Shown here: positions 7,375-11,263 of the stretch, in pieces
How positions within the stretch are numbered: position 1 is the stretch's first letter
Layout: each line of letters starts with the position of its first letter
Source: Gammaproteobacteria bacterium
Lineage (GTDB): Bacteria; Pseudomonadota; Gammaproteobacteria; Tenderiales; Tenderiaceae
NCBI GenBank assembly: GCA_024276775.1
Contig: JAJRWO010000038.1
Coordinates: 1-11,263, forward strand
DNA: 11,263 nt
Reading direction: 5' to 3'
Notes under the pieces: generated by a model
The model's input: only the letters and a program-made list of their open reading frames with translations
What the model was told of the DNA's origin: nothing
The model's database searches: none
Program-made: the position numbers and the translations under genes

Positions 7375-9593
7375 TGGTTAGTGTTGCTTGTTCATCAGGT
7401 AAAACAACAAGTAAACACCAAATTGATCCTGCCAATTGGCTCAAGTCTCTCAGCCATAAATATCCCGCGCATGGCCTGGCACTGATTGAGGCCGCCAGCC
7501 AGGTTGCCCAAGCAGCCTATGCAGAGCAAAAACGTGTTTCAGGTGAGCTATATTTTCAACGCTCTTTGGCGGTTGCCGATATTCTTGCCAATATAGATAT
7601 GGACTACGAAACAATTGCCGCAGCATTGCTGCATGATGTTGTTGAAGACTCAAAAGTCAGTATTGATGAAATACGCAAAAAATTTGGTGACAGTATTGCA
7701 AACCTGGTTGACGGGGTGACCAAGATGTTGCCGATTCAAACGTTTAAAGGTGATCACTCAAGCAAAAAGGAAAAGAAAGAGCGTGTTCAGGCAGAAAGCC
7801 TGCGTAAAATGCTTCTGGCCATGGTCGAAGATGTCCGGGTGGTGCTGATTAAACTGGCAGACCGTACCCTCAATATGCGTACCCTATCGGTCTTTTCTGA
7901 AAGCAAGCAAAAACGTATTGCCAGTGAAACGCTGGATATTTATGCACCCCTGGCAAATCGTCTCGGTATGTGGGATCTCAAGTGGGAACTCGAGGATTTG
8001 TCATTCCGTTATCTTGAGCCTGAATTATACAAAAAAATTGCCAAAATGCTGGATGAACGGCGAGTCGATCGTGAAGCCTATATCCGTGAGTTTGTGCAAA
8101 CCCTGCAATCTGAATTAAGCAATGTTCATGTCAATGCAGAAATTAGTGGGCGGCCAAAGCATATTTACAGCATTTATAAAAAAATGCAGCGTAAGGGCAT
8201 TGACTATCATCAGGTTTATGACACGCGCGGCGTAAGAGTATTGGTGGATACCATTCCAGACTGCTATACCTCTCTGGGAGTGGTTCACTCTTTTTGGCGT
8301 CATATTCCTGGTGAGTTTGACGACTACATTGCCACACCTAAACAAAATAATTACCAGTCAATACATACCGCTGTGTTTGGTTCTGAAGGCAAGGTTGTCG
8401 AAGTTCAAATTCGTACCCATCAAATGCACCAAGATAACGAGCTAGGTGTGGCATCGCACTGGCGCTACAAAGAAGGCACGGATTTCGATGCTGGATTTGA
8501 ACGAAAGATTGCCTGGTTACGGCAACTGCTCGATTGGAAAGAAGATATTGCAGATACCAGTGAGTTCGTTGATCAGCTTAAATCAGACGCCTTTGAAGAG
8601 CGTATTTATGTCTTTACCCCGAAGGGAAATGTTATCGACCTGGTTGATGGTGCCACACCGCTGGATTTCGCCTACCTGGTTCACACCGAAGTCGGGCATC
8701 GTTGTCGTGGTGCAAAGGTTAATGGCCACATGGTGCCGCTGACCTATCGCCTTAAAACCGGCGAACAAATTGAAGTGCTGACGGTTAAAAATGGTGAGCC
8801 AAGCCGGGACTGGTTAAACCCTGAACTTGGCTATTTAAAAACCAGTCGTGCGCGTGGCAAGGTGCTGCACTGGTTTAAAATGCTTAATTTTGACAATAAT
8901 GTCAGCGCTGGACGATCAATACTGGATAAAGAGTTTAATAGGCTTGGATTGACAGACGTTAACCTAGAAAAGCTGTCGCGCAGTTTGAAGTTTCGAAAGC
9001 AGGATGATTTTTTTGCCGCGATTGGCCGTCATGACCTTAAAGTCAGTCGCATTGTCAGTGTCATACAGAAAATCAAGCAAGAACATCATTTGCCACTGAT
9101 TAAGCCACGCTCGCCTGCACAAAAACCGAGTACAGGCAGCAGCGACATTACAATTGCTGGCGTCGGTGACTTACTGACCCAGATTGCAGGTTGTTGTAAA
9201 CCTGTACCCGGTGACAAGGTATCGGGTTATATCACTAAGGGCCGGGGGATATCGATTCATCGCAAGCACTGTTCCAATATTCTTCGCTACATTAACCTGT
9301 CACCAGAGCGTTTAATTGATGTGGAATGGGCCACTAATAAGGCCGAGGCACAAGCATACCTTGTTGATGTACAGATCAAGGCATTTGACCGTCAGGGGCT
9401 GCTGAGTGATGTCACCACACTGCTTGCCAGTGAAAAGGTAAATATTATCGCGGTGAGCACCCTATCAGATAAAAAAAATGACACGGCAAACATGGCCTTA
9501 ACTTTGGAAATAGAAGACTTAGGCAGGCTGAGTAAAATCCTTCACAAGATGAATAGCCTGCCTAATGTGCTTAATGTTAAACGGAAAGACTGA
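7374..9593 (+). CDS. relA: GTP pyrophosphokinase RelA, (p)ppGpp synthetase I
   Basis: RelA senses uncharged tRNA on the ribosome and transfers pyrophosphate from ATP to GTP or GDP to make (p)ppGpp. The 739 residues match the full RelA layout (E. coli RelA is 744): an HD pseudo-hydrolase domain (about 45-200) and a synthetase domain with GRPKHIYSIYKKMQRKG. The synthetase-type EFDDY (EXDD, Glu314-Asp317) and YQSIHT (327-332) follow. Then come TGS (RIYVFTPKG, from 410), a zinc-binding-like Cys607, Cys608, His629, Cys633 cluster, and a C-terminal ACT domain (from about 660). EXDD marks a synthetase-only enzyme. Unlike E. coli RelA (FPLADA), HDVVED is kept at 87-92, and Asp163 and Asn167 are present, but the upstream metal-binding His is Arg63. 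Asn326 replaces the common Gly before YQSIHT. The start overlaps the protease stop by one base and lacks a good ribosome site, so translational coupling is likely. Confidence 0.95.
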   Translation: MVSVACSSGKTTSKHQIDPANWLKSLSHKYPAHGLALIEAASQVAQAAYAEQKRVSGELYFQRSLAVADILANIDMDYETIAAALLHDVVEDSKVSIDEIRKKFGDSIANLVDGVTKMLPIQTFKGDHSSKKEKKERVQAESLRKMLLAMVEDVRVVLIKLADRTLNMRTLSVFSESKQKRIASETLDIYAPLANRLGMWDLKWELEDLSFRYLEPELYKKIAKMLDERRVDREAYIREFVQTLQSELSNVHVNAEISGRPKHIYSIYKKMQRKGIDYHQVYDTRGVRVLVDTIPDCYTSLGVVHSFWRHIPGEFDDYIATPKQNNYQSIHTAVFGSEGKVVEVQIRTHQMHQDNELGVASHWRYKEGTDFDAGFERKIAWLRQLLDWKEDIADTSEFVDQLKSDAFEERIYVFTPKGNVIDLVDGATPLDFAYLVHTEVGHRCRGAKVNGHMVPLTYRLKTGEQIEVLTVKNGEPSRDWLNPELGYLKTSRARGKVLHWFKMLNFDNNVSAGRSILDKEFNRLGLTDVNLEKLSRSLKFRKQDDFFAAIGRHDLKVSRIVSVIQKIKQEHHLPLIKPRSPAQKPSTGSSDITIAGVGDLLTQIAGCCKPVPGDKVSGYITKGRGISIHRKHCSNILRYINLSPERLIDVEWATNKAEAQAYLVDVQIKAFDRQGLLSDVTTLLASEKVNIIAVSTLSDKKNDTANMALTLEIEDLGRLSKILHKMNSLPNVLNVKRKD

Positions 9594-9598
9594 TTGAA

Positions 9599-9889
9599 TC
9601 AGGCCGACTCTTCTGAAAAATAATCTGGAACATCAAAAGCCTCAGTGGCCAGGGCAACCCCCCGTTTGTAAAAATTAAGTTCGCGGATGTCCTACTCAAC
9701 TTCTTCCGTGCCATCGACATATTGAACTTCAATATATCCCTCATCAGAATCATATGAGCTGACACGAAAGGTCTCTAAATCTTGTCGCCTATACCAGGAA
9801 TTTACGGTTGGGGTATCAAAATGTCTCCAATACCAGAATTCTGATCTTCCAGTTGATTGTGTACCAGCACCAAGTATCGTACATGACAT
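9599..9889 (-). pseudogene. Small acidic protein gene broken by an in-frame amber codon (DUF6763-like?)
   Basis: On the minus strand an open frame from ATG at 9887-9889 runs through VNSWYRRQDLETFRV, YDSDEGYIEVQYVDGTEEVE, then a TAG (9692-9694). It continues in the same frame for 30 protein-like codons (DIRELNFYKRGVALATEAF, then DVPDYFSEESA) to a TGA at 9599-9601. Both sides look coding, so one nonsense mutation best explains the layout; TTG to TAG is one possible single change. The WYR...ETFRV...IEVQYxDG pattern recalls short proteobacterial proteins of the DUF6763 type. That family name is from memory and not certain. The first 30 or so residues look unlike the family, where WY lies near the start, so the 5' end may also be damaged, perhaps by the adjacent transposase relic. 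It converges on relA with five bases between the stops. Confidence 0.6.
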
Positions 9890-9910
9890 CTTTTCTAGCC
9901 ATTGAAAAGG

Positions 9911-10093
9911 TCAGTCCAGCGCGGCCACAGTCGTGAATCGGTATTTTTTGAAGATGGCGATTATTAAGTTTATCTTGGTTGGCGGGAAGAGGCCGCTGAA
10001 CGCTATGGTTGCTTATGTGTTGATGACCACCACATTGGCCGACGTTATGTGCCTGATGTACCCATAACGTTATGGGTATATCAATTTCTCTAA
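9911..10093 (+). pseudogene. Decayed RAYT / Y1 (IS200-like) transposase remnant
   Basis: Pieces of a REP-associated tyrosine transposase can be read in order on the plus strand. VQRGHSRESVFFEDGDY (9914-9964) is interrupted by TAA (9965-9967, where the family often has Gln), then VYLGWREEAAERYGC (9968-10012). A shift to the next frame gives AYVLMT (10011-10028). A shift back gives HH-IGRRYV (10028-10051) and a weak PITLW before the stop at 10091-10093. Intact members read roughly VxRGNNR..FF..DY..YL..L.EAAERYGC..AYVLMTNHVHLL ... IGRRYV ... GTLWEGR. Thus the catalytic HxH block and what lies between MTNH and IGRRYV are deleted, and both ends are missing. The enzyme must be dead. The call rests on recalled family motifs, but four motifs in the right order make chance unlikely. 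Confidence 0.72.
10054..10083. repeat. 30-base near-perfect palindrome
   Basis: The central 20 bases (10059-10078, half-site TACCCATAAC) are a perfect palindrome. Extending it gives 30 bases with a single mismatched pair (10058/10079). The motif CGTTATG occurs once more just upstream at 10043-10049. The palindrome lies inside the RAYT remnant, 100 bases before the metZ promoter. Confidence 0.85.
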
Positions 10094-10160
10094 AAAAGTG
10101 TCCGGTATAACTTGAGCAAAACATTGTTCAGACTCATTTCATATTGGACAAGGTTAAATA

Positions 10161-10189
10161 TTGACATAGCAATGTCCATTCCCTAAGCT
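10161..10189 (+). promoter_or_regulatory. Predicted sigma-70 promoter for metZ
   Basis: A perfect -35 TTGACA (10161-10166), a 17-base spacer and -10 TAAGCT (10184-10189). Transcription would start at about 10196-10197, just before the first paired base of the riboswitch (10199), which strongly supports the assignment. A short inverted repeat GACAT-AGCA-ATGTC (10163-10176) overlaps the -35 and may be an operator or chance. Confidence 0.7.
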
Positions 10190-10198
10190 CCTGCCTAT

Positions 10199-10252
10199 AG
10201 CGCCGATTTGATTTCAGCTTGCGGGCGCTTAATAAATACTGCTAAAGAGAGG
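10199..10252 (+). ncRNA. SAM-II-type riboswitch (SAM_alpha) upstream of metZ
   Basis: The region lines up with the SAM-II consensus known from met gene leaders. P1 is AGCGCC (10199-10204) with GGCGCT (10224-10229). The conserved loop begins GATTT (10205-10209) and ends TTGC (10219-10222). The A-rich linker is AATAAAT (10231-10237), and the 3' strand of the pseudoknot is GCTAAAGAGAGG (10241-10252). Spacing is close to the SAM-II type; the P1 loop is about two bases longer between GATTT and TTGC. Binding of S-adenosylmethionine should lock the H-type pseudoknot. SAM-V shares this core and is the main alternative. Its place before a methionine-synthesis gene fits exactly. Confidence 0.85.
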
Positions 10253-10270
10253 CCATTAGCCTGCTTTAGC
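10241..10270 (+). promoter_or_regulatory. Antiterminator hairpin of the metZ leader
   Basis: GCTAAAG (10241-10247) is a perfect complement of CTTTAGC (10264-10270). Inside it AGGC (10250-10253) pairs with GCCT (10259-10262) around the loop CATTA. The left arm is the pseudoknot strand of the riboswitch and the right arm is part of the terminator stem, so this hairpin excludes both. It should form when SAM is scarce. Confidence 0.75.
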
Positions 10271-10291
10271 AATAGCAAAGCGGGTTTTTTT
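10260..10291 (+). terminator. Intrinsic terminator of the metZ attenuator
   Basis: CCTGCTTT (10260-10267) pairs with AAAGCGGG (10277-10284), including one G-U pair. An inner GC/GC pair surrounds the loop AATA, and seven T residues follow (10285-10291). It lies between the riboswitch and the metZ ribosome site, where a SAM-bound off-switch would need it. Confidence 0.85.
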
Positions 10292-10311
10292 GTGTCCGTT
10301 AAAAAGCGGGT

Positions 10312-10317
10312 AAGGAG
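10312..10317 (+). promoter_or_regulatory. metZ ribosome binding site
   Basis: AAGGAG lies seven bases before the metZ ATG. It falls outside the terminator and antiterminator stems, so the switch probably acts on transcription rather than by hiding this site. Confidence 0.85.
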
Positions 10318-10324
10318 TAAAGCA

Positions 10325-11263
10325 ATGAACAGCGAATTTGATCAATATAGTTTTGATACTTTGGCGATCAGGGCCGGGCAAATACGCACGGGTGAGGCGG
10401 AGCAATCTGAACCGATATTCCCTACTTCCAGCTATGTCTTTGACAGTGCTGCCGAGGCAGCGGCACGCTTTTCAGGCGAGGAGCCGGGGAATATCTACTC
10501 CCGCTTTACCAACCCCACCGTGCGCACTTTTGAGCAGCGTCTGGCAGCGTTGGAAGGCGGCGAACGTTGTGTTGCCACTTCGTCGGGCATGTCAGCGATT
10601 CTTTCGACTTTTATGGCCTTGTTACAAAGCGGTGACCACATGGTTTCATCACGGGCCATCTTTGGCACTACATCGGTTATGTTGAATAATTACATGACCA
10701 AGTTTGGTGTTGAGACCCATTTTGTTGATTTGGTGGATCTGAACGCTTGGCGTGCTGCGATCAAGCCGAATACCAAACTGCTGTTTCTGGAAACACCCTC
10801 CAATCCGCTGACCGAAGTGGCAGACATTGAGGCTCTGGCTGAACTGGCGCATCAACACGGTGCTTTGCTGGTGGTGGACAACTGTTTTTGTACGCCGGCG
10901 CTGTTACGTCCGTTGGCACTGGGTGCTGACATTGTTATTCATTCTGCCACCAAATATCTGGATGGTCAGGGGCGCTGTGTCGGTGGTGCGGTGGTTGGCA
11001 AAGAAGATGTGGTGGGGACTGACGTGTATGGTTTTCTGCGTACTTGTGGACCAACCATGAGTCCGTTCAATGCCTGGGTTTTTCTCAAGGGGCTGGAAAC
11101 CCTGCGCTTGCGCATGGAGGCACATTGTCGTAATGCGCAAATACTGGCGGAATGGCTGGAGGCACAATCAGTCGTAACGCGGGTTAATTATCCTGGTCTG
11201 ATATCACATCCTCAGCATGAATTAGCGGCTAAGCAACAAAAAGGTTTTGGCGGTGTATTGTCG
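10325..11263 (+). CDS. metZ: O-succinylhomoserine sulfhydrylase MetZ, partial at the right edge
   Basis: MetZ uses pyridoxal phosphate to join O-succinylhomoserine and sulfide into homocysteine, the direct-sulfhydrylation route to methionine. The first 313 codons are present, of about 390-400 expected. The start FDTLAIRAGQ, then SEPIFPTSSYVF, NIYSRFTNPTV and ATSSGMSAIL, follow the Cys/Met-metabolism PLP family. VDNCFCTPAL contains Asp185, which should hold the PLP nitrogen. SATKYLDGQGRCVGGAVVG contains Lys210, the Schiff-base lysine. FLRTCGPTMSPFNAWVFLKGLETL and YPGLISHPQHELA closely match Pseudomonas MetZ and separate it from MetB/MetC, which read SxTKY..GH. A good ribosome site (AAGGAG) fixes the start. 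A SAM-II riboswitch and attenuator in a leader of about 128 bases should repress it when SAM is plentiful. Confidence 0.93.
   Translation, partial: MNSEFDQYSFDTLAIRAGQIRTGEAEQSEPIFPTSSYVFDSAAEAAARFSGEEPGNIYSRFTNPTVRTFEQRLAALEGGERCVATSSGMSAILSTFMALLQSGDHMVSSRAIFGTTSVMLNNYMTKFGVETHFVDLVDLNAWRAAIKPNTKLLFLETPSNPLTEVADIEALAELAHQHGALLVVDNCFCTPALLRPLALGADIVIHSATKYLDGQGRCVGGAVVGKEDVVGTDVYGFLRTCGPTMSPFNAWVFLKGLETLRLRMEAHCRNAQILAEWLEAQSVVTRVNYPGLISHPQHELAAKQQKGFGGVLS

Noticed and set aside
9590..9602. CTGATTGAATCAG as a relA terminator
   Set aside because: It has a six-base stem with a one-base loop and no T tract, so it is unlikely to terminate transcription.
9658..9663. Frameshift at the C6 run in the amber-interrupted gene
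   Set aside because: Counting six C bases keeps the downstream reading in the same frame, so only the TAG breaks the gene.
9692..9694. Amber codon as pyrrolysine or programmed recoding
   Set aside because: No recoding element is visible, and no reason to expect pyrrolysine in such a gene; a nonsense mutation is simpler.
9816..10124. Minus-strand open frame of 102 codons
   Set aside because: It is the antisense of the transposase remnant. Its PITLWV stretch appears on both strands only because of the palindrome.
10093..10160. GTGTCCGGTATAACTTGAG as an insertion-sequence end
   Set aside because: It looks like a terminal repeat, but no matching inverted copy is found in the window, so I cannot support it.
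10161..10200. MetJ operator before metZ
   Set aside because: No AGACGTCT-like tandem boxes are present; control is better explained by the riboswitch.
10338..10685. Plus-strand open frame inside metZ
   Set aside because: It is an out-of-frame shadow of metZ, which has clear family motifs and a ribosome site.

Overview
The window looks like chromosomal DNA of a gammaproteobacterium. The main pointers are an Rsd/AlgQ-type anti-sigma-70 gene, a RelA carrying the synthetase-only EXDD signature, a DinF-type MATE transporter, YgiQ and a Pseudomonas-like MetZ. The genus cannot be told from the sequence. There are no tRNA or rRNA genes and no CRISPR array. The only mobile DNA seen is one decayed relic.

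Layout from left to right. Bases 1-192 (minus) hold the start of a lipoprotein that looks like a BamB/PQQ-type beta-propeller. It diverges from dinF (303-1625), which is followed by ygiQ (1677-3848). A small unknown membrane protein (3863-4234, minus) converges on ygiQ. After a 334-base gap comes an rsd/algQ-family gene (4569-5027) ending at a clear intrinsic terminator. A LonB/YcbZ-like ATP-dependent protease (5140-7374) overlaps relA (7374-9593) by one base (TAATG). Bases 9594-10160 are a decayed patch. It holds a minus-strand gene broken by one in-frame amber codon, and the plus-strand wreck of a RAYT/Y1 (IS200-like) transposase containing a 30-base near-perfect palindrome. The last part is metZ (10325 to the window edge). 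A sigma-70-like promoter and a SAM-II-type riboswitch with overlapping antiterminator and terminator hairpins precede it.

How the genes work together. rsd, the Lon-like protease and relA lie side by side and share a stress and growth-arrest theme: sigma-70 sequestration, proteolysis and (p)ppGpp synthesis. Only the protease-relA pair is visibly coupled. metZ makes homocysteine from O-succinylhomoserine, so a SAM-sensing leader gives end-product control of methionine synthesis. Excess SAM should favour the pseudoknot, free the terminator and stop transcription before metZ.

Most noteworthy are the complete SAM-II attenuator in an apparently gammaproteobacterial setting, and a RelA that keeps HDxxED in its hydrolase domain but has lost the first metal-binding histidine. 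The RAYT relic, the amber-interrupted gene and the palindrome follow.
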